From JAFALX01 sp050734185 (lineage in GTDB: Bacteria; Chloroflexota; Dormibacteria; Aeolococcales; Aeolococcaceae): a DNA stretch of 47,526 bases. A model generated the notes under the pieces. It did no database searches. It saw only the letters and a list, made by a program, of their open reading frames with translations, and was not told where the DNA came from. The translations under genes were made by a program, and so were the position numbers. Numbering within the stretch: position 1 is the stretch's first letter; every line of letters starts with the position of its first letter. Positions 23,094 to 30,842 of this stretch are shown here, one piece after another. The stretch lies in NCBI GenBank assembly GCA_050734185.1, contig JBOHUE010000103.1:1-47526 (forward strand), written 5' to 3'.

Positions 23094-24449
23094 GTGGCTC
23101 ACGTGCTGTTCGTCTGCGTGCAGAACGCCGGCCGCCCGCAGATGAGCGAGGCGCTGTTCACGCGCGCCAGCGGCGGCCGGCACACCGCCGAGTCCGCGGG
23201 CACCCGTCCGGCGGCGCATATCCACCCCGAGGTCGTGGCTGCGATGCAGGAGCTGGGCATCGACCTCCACGGGCGTGTCCCGCAGCGGCTGACGAACGAG
23301 CTGGCCTCACGCGCCGACGTCGTCGTGACCATGGGATGCGGCGACGAGTGTCCCTTCATCCCCGGCAAGCGGTACATCGACTGGACGCTGGCCGACCCGA
23401 GCGGCCGCCCGGCGGACGAAGTTCGTGCCATTCGTGACGACATCGAGCGGCGCGTAAACGAGCTGGCTGCCGAGCTCGATGCGGCACCGGCGGCAAATGC
23501 GTGGCCCGCGCTGCCGCACGCCGCGTGGCGCGACACGCTCGACACGCTGCACATGTACACGCAGGTCGTCGGCAAGCTGCGACTAGCCCTCTCCCCATTC
23601 GAGCCGGTCTGGGCCAACGTCCCGCTCTACGTCACGACTCGAGGGCTCACGACGTCGCCGGTGCCCTACGGACTCCGCACCTTTGAGGTGGAGCTGGATC
23701 TCAACCACCACGAGGCGGTTGTGCTCGACTCCGATGGTCATCACGAGCGCTTTCCGCTCGGTGGCTCCGTCGCCGACTTCTACCGTGACGTCATGGCCGC
23801 GCTGCAACGGATCGACATCAGCGTCGAGATCTCGACCATGCCGACCGAGGTCTCCAACCCGATCCCGTTTCCCGACGACCGCACGCATGCCACGTACGAC
23901 CGCGAGCACGTCGCGCTCTTCCATCGCGTGCTGGCGATGATCGACGTGGTCACCAAGCAGCATCGCGCGAAGTACGAGGGCTGGAGCTCCACGGTGCACT
24001 TCTTCTGGGGCACGTTCGACATCGTGGTGGCGCGATTCTCCGGGCGCCGTGTGCCACCGCCCAAGGGCGGCGTGATCGAACGCTACGGCGGCACGCACGA
24101 GATGGTGTGTTGCGGCTGGTGGCCGGGCGAGGAACGGATCCCATTCGCCAGCTTCTACGCGTACGGCTACCCGATGCCCGAAGGGGTCGGCGAGGCGAGC
24201 ATCGTTCCCGACGCGGCGGGGTGGGATGCCGGCATCGGCGAGTTCCTGCTGCGATACGACGCGGTGCTCGAGACGCCCGATCCGCGGCGCACGATTCTCG
24301 ATTTCTACGAGAGCACGTACGACGCCGCCGCGTCGCGCATGGGATTCGACCCGAACCTCACCGACGTGTTCGCGCCCCCGGTGTCCGCAGCACCGCCTCG
24401 ACCCCTCGGACGTCACCGTCCTCATCTCGCAGTACCGCATCGACCGTGA
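23094..24449 (+). CDS. fusion of arsenate-reductase-like phosphatase fold and DUF5996
   Basis: A 451-residue two-domain protein. Residues 1-135 match thioredoxin-coupled arsenate reductases/low-molecular-weight phosphatases: P-loop VCVQNAGRPQMSE with Cys8, then VVVTMGCGDECPFIPGKRYIDWTLADPSG with Cys82 and Cys86. The P-loop has Pro where the family has Ser after the Arg. Residues 140-430 are DUF5996 (LPHAAWRDTLDTLHMYTQVVGKLRLAL, VPLYVTTRGLTTSPVPYG, STVHFFWGTFDIVVARFSGR, HEMVCCGWWPG). The frame is continuous across the junction. GTG 23094 is 9 nt after TAGGCT (23079-23084). The last 92 nt overlap the converging methyltransferase gene. Confidence 0.9.
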   Translation: MAHVLFVCVQNAGRPQMSEALFTRASGGRHTAESAGTRPAAHIHPEVVAAMQELGIDLHGRVPQRLTNELASRADVVVTMGCGDECPFIPGKRYIDWTLADPSGRPADEVRAIRDDIERRVNELAAELDAAPAANAWPALPHAAWRDTLDTLHMYTQVVGKLRLALSPFEPVWANVPLYVTTRGLTTSPVPYGLRTFEVELDLNHHEAVVLDSDGHHERFPLGGSVADFYRDVMAALQRIDISVEISTMPTEVSNPIPFPDDRTHATYDREHVALFHRVLAMIDVVTKQHRAKYEGWSSTVHFFWGTFDIVVARFSGRRVPPPKGGVIERYGGTHEMVCCGWWPGEERIPFASFYAYGYPMPEGVGEASIVPDAAGWDAGIGEFLLRYDAVLETPDPRRTILDFYESTYDAAASRMGFDPNLTDVFAPPVSAAPPRPLGRHRPHLAVPHRP

Positions 24450-25143
24450 GGCCCGCGCGCACGAGGTCGGGCGCGATCAGGGTTTGTTGATCGCCGCCCA
24501 GCTCGAGCAGCAGCGTGCCACCGTCGCGGAGGAATCGCTTGCTGCCGCGAATCACGCGGCGCAGCAGCCGGGCACCGTCCGCACCGCCGTCATACCCGAG
24601 CGGTGATTCGAACGTGAACGTGTCGCGCTGCAGGTACGGCAGCTCTGCGGTGGGCACGTAGGGGACGACGGCGACCACGACGTCGACGCTGCCCGCGAGT
24701 CCACGCGGGACAGGCCGCAGCAGGTCGCCGCGGAGCGCATGCACGCCGTTGCGGCGCGCGCACGTGACGGCGCGCTCGTCGATGTCGGTCGCCAGCACCT
24801 GCGCGTGCGGACGCCGGTGCCTGAGTGTCGCCGCGATCGCGCCCGCGCCGGTGCACAGATCGATCGCCGTGCCGCGCTCCGGCAGCCGTCCGACGGCGTG
24901 GAGCGCGAGAACCTCGGTGTACGGCCGCGGCACGTACACCCCGGGATCGACGCCCATGGCGACTCCGCAGAAGCGCACCGTGCCCGTGATCCACGCGAGC
25001 GGTTCGCCCGTCAGGCGCCGGGCGACGAGCTCGTCCAGGCGCCGCGCGTCGCCTGCGGCTGCGGCAACAAGCTGCGCCGCCTCATCCTCCGCGGCGAGGA
25101 ATCCGCCCGCCGCCAGGGCCGCGCTCACCTCCGCTTCAACCAC
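24358..25143 (-). CDS. HemK/PrmC-like methyltransferase with a degenerate NPPY motif
   Basis: A 261-residue class I methyltransferase of the PrmC type. The N-terminal helical part ends in RRLTGEPLAWITGTVRFCGVAMGVDPGVYVPRPYTEVLA, the PrmC linker. The SAM motif is AIDLCTGAGAIAATL, and DVVVAVVPYVPTAEL sits where PrmC has NPPYVP. The Asn of NPPY, which holds the glutamine substrate, is replaced by Val, so either the substrate differs or activity is lost. GTG 25143 is 8 nt after TACGCT on the minus strand. Real PrmC is usually next to prfA; here it is not. Confidence 0.85.
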   Translation of the reverse strand: MVEAEVSAALAAGGFLAAEDEAAQLVAAAAGDARRLDELVARRLTGEPLAWITGTVRFCGVAMGVDPGVYVPRPYTEVLALHAVGRLPERGTAIDLCTGAGAIAATLRHRRPHAQVLATDIDERAVTCARRNGVHALRGDLLRPVPRGLAGSVDVVVAVVPYVPTAELPYLQRDTFTFESPLGYDGGADGARLLRRVIRGSKRFLRDGGTLLLELGGDQQTLIAPDLVRAGLTVDAVLRDEDGDVRGVEAVLRTPGARTRR

Positions 25144-25153
25144 GGTCCTGCAG

Positions 25154-25166
25154 CGTAGTACCGTGC
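25154..25166. promoter_or_regulatory. overlapping divergent -10 elements between the methyltransferase and transhydrogenase genes
   Basis: The sequence GCGTAGTACCGT reads as TAGTAC/TACCGT on the plus strand and as TACTAC/TACGCT on the minus strand. The two -10 elements share the same few bases and serve genes that start 30 nt apart. Confidence 0.45.
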
Positions 25167-25172
25167 CGGGGC

Positions 25173-26612
25173 ATCGAGACGTACGACGTCGTTGTCATCG
25201 GCTCCGGCCCCGCCGGCGAGAAGGCTGCGGCGCATGCCGCGTACTTCGGACGCCGCGTCGCAGTGGTCGAGCGCGCGCCGTGGCTCGGCGGCGTCGTGGT
25301 GCGCGACGGCGGGATCCCCACCAAGACGCTGCGGGAGACCGCGCTGTACGTCACCGGCTTCCACAAGAAGGAGCTGTACGGCGTCGCCCCCGAGGTCAAC
25401 CGCGCGCACACGATGGAAGTGCTGCGGACGCGCGCCGCGAGCGTGTCGCAGCTGGTCGAGCATCAGGTGCGGGCCAACCTCGAACGCCATGGAATCGACG
25501 TGATCCATGGCCATGCACGCCTCGCCGGCCGGGGCCGCGTCGATGTGACCACGGCCACCGGGGAGCGACAGCTGGCCTGCGACGTGGTGTTGCTCGCCAC
25601 GGGCTCGCGTCCGTTCCACCCGCCGGGCTTCGACTTCGATGACCCCGACGTCCTCGACTCCGAGAGCCTGCTCGGTGTGGAGATGCTCGTCGACAGCGTC
25701 GCCGTCGTCGGCGCCGGGCCCATCGGCTGCGAGTACGCATCGATCTTTCGTGCCCTTGATGTGCACGTGACGCTGGTCGACATCGCACCGCGGCTGGCAA
25801 CGGTGCTGGACGCCGAGATCGCCGACCGCCTCGCCGAGTCGTTCCTGCAGATGGGCATCGACCTGCGGCTGTCGACGTCGGTGCAGGCGGTGACGCACAC
25901 CGACGACGGCCTGGAGCTCGCGCTCAGCACCGGCGAACCGGTGCGCGCGCAGAAGGTGCTCGTCGCCGCCGGCCGCGCCGGGACGACCGAGGACCTCGGG
26001 CTCGAGGCCGCTGGCGTTGAGCTGGACGCGCGCGGACGCGTGATCGTGGGCGAGGACTTCCAGACCACCTGCGCCGGCGTCTTCGCGGCCGGCGACGTCA
26101 TCGGCCCGCCCGCGCTGGCATCGGTCGCCATGGAGGAGGGGCGCCGCGCCGCGTCCTTCGCCCTGGGCACGCGGCTCCACGAGGGGACGAGGTATGAGCC
26201 GCCGTTCGGCATCTACGGTGTGCCGGAGGTGGCGGCCGTCGGCCTCACCGAGGCAGAGGCGGAACAGCGCGGCATCGAATATGGAGTCGGGCGTGCAGAG
26301 TTCTCGGACAACGTGCGCGCCGCCATCGCGGGTGCGCGCGACGGGCTGATCAAGCTGCTGTTCCGGCGCGACGACCGGCGCCTGCTCGGCGTGCACATCA
26401 TGGGCGAGCAGGCGGCGGAGATCATCCACCTCGGTCAGGCGGTGCTGCAGAGCGGCGGCGGTCTCGACTACTTCATCCAGGCGCCGTTCAATGTGCCGAC
26501 GTGGACCGATGCCTACAAGTACGCGGCGTTCGATGGGTTGCAGCAGCTGGAACCCGGTGCGCCTGTGCGCGCGCCGGCGTCTGCAGCCGTCGCCGAGCCG
26601 GCGCGGATGTGA
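25173..26612 (+). CDS. sthA: soluble (Si-specific) pyridine nucleotide transhydrogenase-like flavoprotein
   Basis: A protein of about 479 residues that balances NADH and NADPH. It has YDVVVIGSGPAGEKAAAHAA at the FAD site, GGIPTKTLRE without the disulfide cysteines of lipoamide dehydrogenases, SRPFHPPGFDFDDPDVLDSESLL, VAVVGAGPIGCEYASIF for NAD(P), VFAAGDVIGPPALASVAMEEGRRAA and NVPTWTDAYKYAAFDGLQQL at the C-terminus, all matching SthA. The FAD strand begins at about 25182, but the frame holds no ATG, GTG or TTG before GTG 25263, which is beyond the FAD loop. I set the start at ATC 25173, 8 nt after TACCGT (25159-25164). A single-base assembly error is the alternative. Confidence 0.88.
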   Translation: METYDVVVIGSGPAGEKAAAHAAYFGRRVAVVERAPWLGGVVVRDGGIPTKTLRETALYVTGFHKKELYGVAPEVNRAHTMEVLRTRAASVSQLVEHQVRANLERHGIDVIHGHARLAGRGRVDVTTATGERQLACDVVLLATGSRPFHPPGFDFDDPDVLDSESLLGVEMLVDSVAVVGAGPIGCEYASIFRALDVHVTLVDIAPRLATVLDAEIADRLAESFLQMGIDLRLSTSVQAVTHTDDGLELALSTGEPVRAQKVLVAAGRAGTTEDLGLEAAGVELDARGRVIVGEDFQTTCAGVFAAGDVIGPPALASVAMEEGRRAASFALGTRLHEGTRYEPPFGIYGVPEVAAVGLTEAEAEQRGIEYGVGRAEFSDNVRAAIAGARDGLIKLLFRRDDRRLLGVHIMGEQAAEIIHLGQAVLQSGGGLDYFIQAPFNVPTWTDAYKYAAFDGLQQLEPGAPVRAPASAAVAEPARM

Positions 26613-26689
26613 CACCGGGCACACAAGTGACTATTGACACAGGCGCACCATGCAGGGCGGTTGTGGGCCGCGCACAATAGTCCGCCACA

Positions 26690-27337
26690 ATGACCCAGTC
26701 CGGCGTGGGGCAGCCGGCAATCCCGATGCCGGATCGCTGCCCGTATCACCGTCCCTTCCCCGAGGGATTCCATGACTGTCCCACTTTCCAGCGGCAGCAG
26801 TTCGTCGCGCTGACGACGCAGGAACAGCCGCTCAGCGTGCACATCTCGTGTGCGCACCTCCGCGTCGGCGAGCAGGCACGGAACCGTTTCTACGCGCAGT
26901 GCGCGCTCGGCACCGCCGCTGACCGCGAGGCCTGGCTGCGTCAGGTCGGCGAGCGGCGGGTCGCGATGATGCGGCAGCTGCAGGTCGAGTTCGCGCAGAT
27001 GTACGGCGACGTGAGCATCGAGGAGCTGACCGCTGCCAAAGCTGCCGCGATGGCGATGCCCGGCGATGCCGCCGCCGCTGAGAACCTGGAGCGACTGCTC
27101 GCCGAGCTGAGCGCCGCGATGCGCGAGTTCATCGACACACGCGCCGCGATGCTGGAGGGTGCAGGGTTCCCGGTGGAAAGCCTTCAGGCGCTCATCGACG
27201 ACATCCTGGAGCGCTGGCGCGTCAGCCCCCGCATGGGCACCCCAGCGGTGGACGCCGAACAGCTGGAGCCGTTCGCTCCCGAGCTGCGTCCCTTCCTCGG
27301 CGGCTCCATGCATGAGGACGAGGCGAGAACCGGCTAG
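26690..27337 (+). CDS. hypothetical protein with Cys-rich N-terminus, beside cbbR
   Basis: A 215-residue protein of unknown family. The first 75 residues contain spaced Cys and His residues (DRCPYH, FHDCPTF, SCAHL, QCALG) that could bind a metal or form a small zinc module. Residues 80-180 look helical, with Ala/Glu-rich repeats (EELTAAKAAAMAMPGDAAAAENLERLLAELSAAMREF). No membrane segment or signal peptide. Upstream are CACAAT (26673-26678) and TTGTGG (26651-26656) with a 16-nt gap, a fair promoter; no strong Shine-Dalgarno. Its end overlaps the cbbR stop region by 4 nt, tail-to-tail. Confidence 0.75.
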   Translation: MTQSGVGQPAIPMPDRCPYHRPFPEGFHDCPTFQRQQFVALTTQEQPLSVHISCAHLRVGEQARNRFYAQCALGTAADREAWLRQVGERRVAMMRQLQVEFAQMYGDVSIEELTAAKAAAMAMPGDAAAAENLERLLAELSAAMREFIDTRAAMLEGAGFPVESLQALIDDILERWRVSPRMGTPAVDAEQLEPFAPELRPFLGGSMHEDEARTG

Positions 27338-28275
27338 TCGCTGACCAGCGGTCGCGACAGGCTGTGGCGCCACTCCTCGCTGTGCAGGAAGGTGCGGAAC
27401 GCTTCCGCCGCGGTGCTCAGGAGGCGGTCGCTGGCCCACGTGATGTGCCATTGACGCTGGACCGGGAAGCCCTCCACGCGCAGTGGCCGCAGCAGGCCGA
27501 GCATCACCTCGAGCTGCACGGCGAATGTCGAGAGCACGGCGACGCCGAGCCCGCCGGCCACCGCTCGCTTGAGCGCGCCGTTGCTCGCGAGGTCCATTCG
27601 CGAGGTCGCAACCACCCCCGCCTCCATGAGGATGCGTTCCGCCGTCTCGCGGGTTCCCGAGCCACGCTCGCGCATCAGCAGCGGGCCGCCGAGCAGCCGC
27701 GCGGGTGCAACCGGTTCCTCGGCAACCAGCGGGTGGGTGGGAGCGCTGAAACACATCAGCTCGTTCTCCAGGAACGGTTCGGCGCGCAGCGCGTCGTCAT
27801 CCCACAGCCGTCCGACGATGCCGAAATCGGCGCTGCCCTCGAGCACCAGGTCGCGGACCCGGGCGCGGTTGACCACGTCGAGCATGAGCTCGACCTCGGG
27901 GTGCAGGCGGTGGAACGAGGACATCGCGTCGGGCAGGACGTAGGTGCCGACGGTGGTGTCGCCCGCCACCCGCACCGAGCCGGCGCGCAGCTCCACCAGG
28001 TCCTCGATGGCGTGCTCGGCGTCCCCCACCGCGCCGAGGATTCGTCCGGCCCGGTCATGCAGCACGCGGCCCACCGCGGTGAGCTCCGGGCTCCTGCGTG
28101 ACGGGCTCACAAGGGGGTGGCCGACGGAGCGGGCCAGGGCCTGCATCTGGTGCGTGACGGCCGGCTGTGTTAATGACAGGGCCTCCGCGGCACGGGTGTA
28201 GCTGCCGTGGTCGACAACCGACTTGAAGATGCGCAGCTGGTGGAGCGTGAGCCTCCGTTCAAGGGGCGTTTTCAT
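27334..28275 (-). CDS. cbbR: LysR-type regulator of the Calvin-cycle operon
   Basis: A 313-residue LysR-type regulator. The DNA-binding domain is LTLHQLRIFKSVVDHGSYTRAAEALSLTQPAVTHQMQALARSVGHPLV (residues 8-55). An effector-binding domain with ELRAGSVRVAGDTTVGTYVLPDAM and LLMRERGSGTRETAERIL follows, as in CbbR. CbbR activates cbb genes in response to metabolites such as RuBP or NADPH. Its position divergent from prk-cbbLS supports the name. ATG 28275 is 6 nt after TAAGAT on the minus strand (complement of 28282-28287), so the message is probably leaderless. TTG 28281 would add two residues. Confidence 0.92.
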   Translation of the reverse strand: MKTPLERRLTLHQLRIFKSVVDHGSYTRAAEALSLTQPAVTHQMQALARSVGHPLVSPSRRSPELTAVGRVLHDRAGRILGAVGDAEHAIEDLVELRAGSVRVAGDTTVGTYVLPDAMSSFHRLHPEVELMLDVVNRARVRDLVLEGSADFGIVGRLWDDDALRAEPFLENELMCFSAPTHPLVAEEPVAPARLLGGPLLMRERGSGTRETAERILMEAGVVATSRMDLASNGALKRAVAGGLGVAVLSTFAVQLEVMLGLLRPLRVEGFPVQRQWHITWASDRLLSTAAEAFRTFLHSEEWRHSLSRPLVSD

Positions 28276-28289
28276 AAGCAAATCTTATG
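28273..28289. promoter_or_regulatory. CbbR-type palindrome over the cbbR start and -10 element
   Basis: CATAAG-CAAAT-CTTATG is a perfect 17-bp inverted repeat with the LysR T-N11-A core (T28275 to A28287). It covers the cbbR start codon and its -10 (28282-28287) and lies upstream of the prk promoter, so binding would repress cbbR and could activate prk. A second short repeat, ATGA-TTT-TCAT (28296-28306), may be a further half-site. Confidence 0.65.
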
Positions 28290-28309
28290 GGAGGAATGAT
28301 TTTCATGCA

Positions 28310-28339
28310 TTGGACAACAACCCAGCGCTTCGGTAGGCT
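28310..28339 (+). promoter_or_regulatory. promoter of the prk-cbbLSX operon
   Basis: A TTGGAC -35 (28310-28315) and a TAGGCT -10 (28334-28339) are separated by 18 nt. The -10 ends 6 nt before the prk ATG, which implies a leaderless message. The CbbR palindrome lies directly upstream. Confidence 0.6.
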
Positions 28340-28345
28340 GCCCGC

Positions 28346-29356
28346 ATGGCACTGACGGAAGCACCGATTTTTGTGGGCATCGGTGGCGATAGCGGCAGCG
28401 GCAAGTCGACTCTCGCCAGGGCGTTCTATGACCTGTTCGGCGAGGATCGCATCACGACGATCTGCCTGGACGACTACCACTCGCTCGATCGCAACGAGCG
28501 GAAGCTGATCAAGGTCACCCCGCTCAACCCGCGCGCGAACGACTTCGCGACCATGGAAGAGCAGCTCTGGGCGCTGAAGCGGGGCGAGGCGATCAGCAAG
28601 CCCGTCTACGACCACAGCGACGGCACCTTCAAGGAGCCGGAGCTGCTGGAGCCGAACGAGGTGGTGATCATCCAGGGGCTGCACCCCTTCATGGTCCCCG
28701 GCGTCCGCGAGGCCTTCGATCTCAAGGTCTGGCTCGACCCGGATCCGGCACTGCGTCTGGCATGGAAGCTGCAGCGCGACGTGGCCAAGCGCGGGTACAA
28801 CGAGGGCCAGGTGCAGGCCGAGATCGAGGCCAGGCGCCCTGATGCCGAGAAGTACATCGAGCCACAGCGGCAGCACGCGGACCTGGTGGTGCGGTTCTAC
28901 CCGCCCAAGCCGGAGCACAGCGACATGGGCCACCTCAACGTGCGGGTGGTGCAGCGTCACACGCTGCCGCGTCTCGCGTTCGACCGTCGTTTGCACGACG
29001 GCGAGATGGTCAACCTGCAGCTCGACGCCGAGGATGAGGACGGCCGCCGCGCCGACATCATCGAGATCGACGGGCGCATCCCGGCCGATCAGGCGGCGAG
29101 CATCGAGCAGACGGTCTGGGGGCACGCGCAGGAGCTGCACGAGCATCTCCAGCAGGTGCGTCCGCAGGAGATCGGCGCATACGAGTCACCAGTGCGCAGC
29201 CGGCACAGCGATCCATTGGCCCTGACGCAGCTGATCCTCGCGCACCGGATCCTCAGCGCACAGAAGTCGCTCCTCGTTCGCGTGAACGAGAGGAGCCTCG
29301 TCGCCGGGAACAAGCATGGAGAGACATTGATGGTTCAGACAGGAGAGGCAGGCTGA
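28346..29356 (+). CDS. prk: phosphoribulokinase, class II type
   Basis: It phosphorylates ribulose-5-phosphate to ribulose-1,5-bisphosphate with ATP, the step before RuBisCO. The 336-residue product has the Walker A GDSGSGKST at 14-22, TICLDDYHSLDRNERK, LNPRANDFATMEEQL, KPVYDHSDGTF, VVIIQGLHPF and YIEPQRQHADLVV, in the order of the plant/cyanobacterial class II enzymes. The Walker A position that is the regulatory Cys16 in plants (GDSGCGKST) is Ser, so thioredoxin control of the plant type is unlikely. The TGA stop shares one base with the cbbL ATG, so the genes are translationally coupled. Confidence 0.95.
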   Translation: MALTEAPIFVGIGGDSGSGKSTLARAFYDLFGEDRITTICLDDYHSLDRNERKLIKVTPLNPRANDFATMEEQLWALKRGEAISKPVYDHSDGTFKEPELLEPNEVVIIQGLHPFMVPGVREAFDLKVWLDPDPALRLAWKLQRDVAKRGYNEGQVQAEIEARRPDAEKYIEPQRQHADLVVRFYPPKPEHSDMGHLNVRVVQRHTLPRLAFDRRLHDGEMVNLQLDAEDEDGRRADIIEIDGRIPADQAASIEQTVWGHAQELHEHLQQVRPQEIGAYESPVRSRHSDPLALTQLILAHRILSAQKSLLVRVNERSLVAGNKHGETLMVQTGEAG

Positions 29357-30831
29357 TGACAGCTATCGAAACGCCCCCGACCGACGGAGCTCAGGCGAAG
29401 AAGTCGCGCTGGGCGTCGGGGGTCATCCCGTATGCACAGATGGGCTACTACGAGCCCGACTACGTGCCCAAGGACACCGACATCATCTGCGCGTTCCGCG
29501 TGACGCCGCAGCCGGGCGTGCCGCCGGAAGAGGCGTGCGCTGCCGTGGCCGGCGAATCGTCGACGGCGACGTGGACGGTCGTGTGGACCGACCGCATCAC
29601 CGCGTATGAGCACTACCAGGCGAAGTGCTACAAGGTCGAGCCCGTTCCGGGCAACCCCGACCAGTACATCGGGTACATCGCGTACGACATCGACCTCTTC
29701 GAGGAAGGCTCGATCGCCAACCTTACGTCGTCGATCATCGGCAACGTCTTCGGGTTCAAGGCGCTCAAGGCGCTGCGCCTCGAGGACATGCGCATCCCGC
29801 TGCACTACGTGAAGACGTTCCAGGGACCACCCCACGGCATCGTGATGGAGCGCGAGTACCTGAACAAGTACGGACGTCCGCTGCTCGGCGCCACCACCAA
29901 GCCGAAGCTCGGGCTGTCGGCGAAGAACTACGGTCGCGTCGTGTACGAGGCGCTGCGCGGCGGCCTCGACTTCACCAAGGACGACGAGAACATCAACAGC
30001 CAGCCGTTCATGCGCTGGCGTGATCGCTACGTCCACGCGATGGAGGCGGTGCACCGCGCCGAGGCCGAGACCGGCGAGATCAAGGGCCACTACCTCAACG
30101 TCACGGCGGGCACGATGGAGGACATGTACGAGCGCGCAGCGTTCGCCAAGGAGCTCGGGAGCGTCATCATCATGATCGACCTCACGATCGGCTTCACGGC
30201 GATGACGTCGATGTCCAAGTGGGCACGCGCCAACGGCCTGATCCTGCACCTGCACCGCGCCGGACACGCGACGTACACGCGGCAGAAGAACCACGGCGTC
30301 AACTTCCGCGTCATCGCGAAGTGGTGCCGCCTGCTGGGCGTTGACCACATCCACGCGGGCACCGTCGTGGGCAAGCTCGAGGGTGACCCCAACGCCATCA
30401 AGGGCTACTACGACACCTGCCGCGACTCGTTCCTCGCGAAGAACCCGACGACGGGCATCTACTTCGACCAGGACTGGGGCTCCATGCCCGGCGTCATGCC
30501 GGTCGCGTCGGGCGGCATCCACGCCGCGCAGGCGCCGGAGCTGCTGCACTACCTGGGCGAGGACGTGGTCCTGCAGTTCGGCGGCGGCACCATCGGTCAC
30601 CCGATGGGCATCGCAGCCGGCGCAACCGCCAACCGCACCGCTGTCGAGCTGATGATCCAGGCCCGCAACGAGGGCAAGGACTACCTGCACGAGGGCGCAG
30701 AAATCCTCAAGAAGGGCGCGCGTTGGTGCGAGCCGCTCCGCGCCGCGATCGACGTCTGGGGCGACATCTCCTTCAACTACGAGGCGACCGACACACCCGA
30801 CGCGCTGCCGTCGGCGACCCCGGTCGGCTGA
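29356..30831 (+). CDS. cbbL: RuBisCO large subunit, red-type form I (probably form IE)
   Basis: The 491-residue catalytic subunit carboxylates ribulose-1,5-bisphosphate. Red-type marks include RWASGVIPYAQMGYYEPDYVPKDTDIICAFR at the N-terminus, GESSTATWTVVWTDRIT, TTKPKLGLSAKNYGRVVYEAL with catalytic Lys182, and GGLDFTKDDENINSQPF with the Lys208 that becomes carbamylated. HLHRAGHATYTRQKNHGVNFRV, HIHAGTVVGKLEG and LQFGGGTIGHPMG complete the active site. Linkage to a CbbX activase supports the red branch. Form IE is inferred from context (prk-cbbL-cbbS-cbbX in a Dormibacterota-like genome); a tree would be needed to separate IE from IC/ID. A GGAGAGG sequence precedes the ATG. Confidence 0.97.
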   Translation: MTAIETPPTDGAQAKKSRWASGVIPYAQMGYYEPDYVPKDTDIICAFRVTPQPGVPPEEACAAVAGESSTATWTVVWTDRITAYEHYQAKCYKVEPVPGNPDQYIGYIAYDIDLFEEGSIANLTSSIIGNVFGFKALKALRLEDMRIPLHYVKTFQGPPHGIVMEREYLNKYGRPLLGATTKPKLGLSAKNYGRVVYEALRGGLDFTKDDENINSQPFMRWRDRYVHAMEAVHRAEAETGEIKGHYLNVTAGTMEDMYERAAFAKELGSVIIMIDLTIGFTAMTSMSKWARANGLILHLHRAGHATYTRQKNHGVNFRVIAKWCRLLGVDHIHAGTVVGKLEGDPNAIKGYYDTCRDSFLAKNPTTGIYFDQDWGSMPGVMPVASGGIHAAQAPELLHYLGEDVVLQFGGGTIGHPMGIAAGATANRTAVELMIQARNEGKDYLHEGAEILKKGARWCEPLRAAIDVWGDISFNYEATDTPDALPSATPVG

Positions 30832-30842
30832 GGCAAAACGCA

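Noticed and set aside
26635..26640. Consensus -35 TTGACA upstream of the Cys-rich protein
   Set aside because: No -10 element at 16-19 nt from it; TTGTGG/CACAAT further down fits better.
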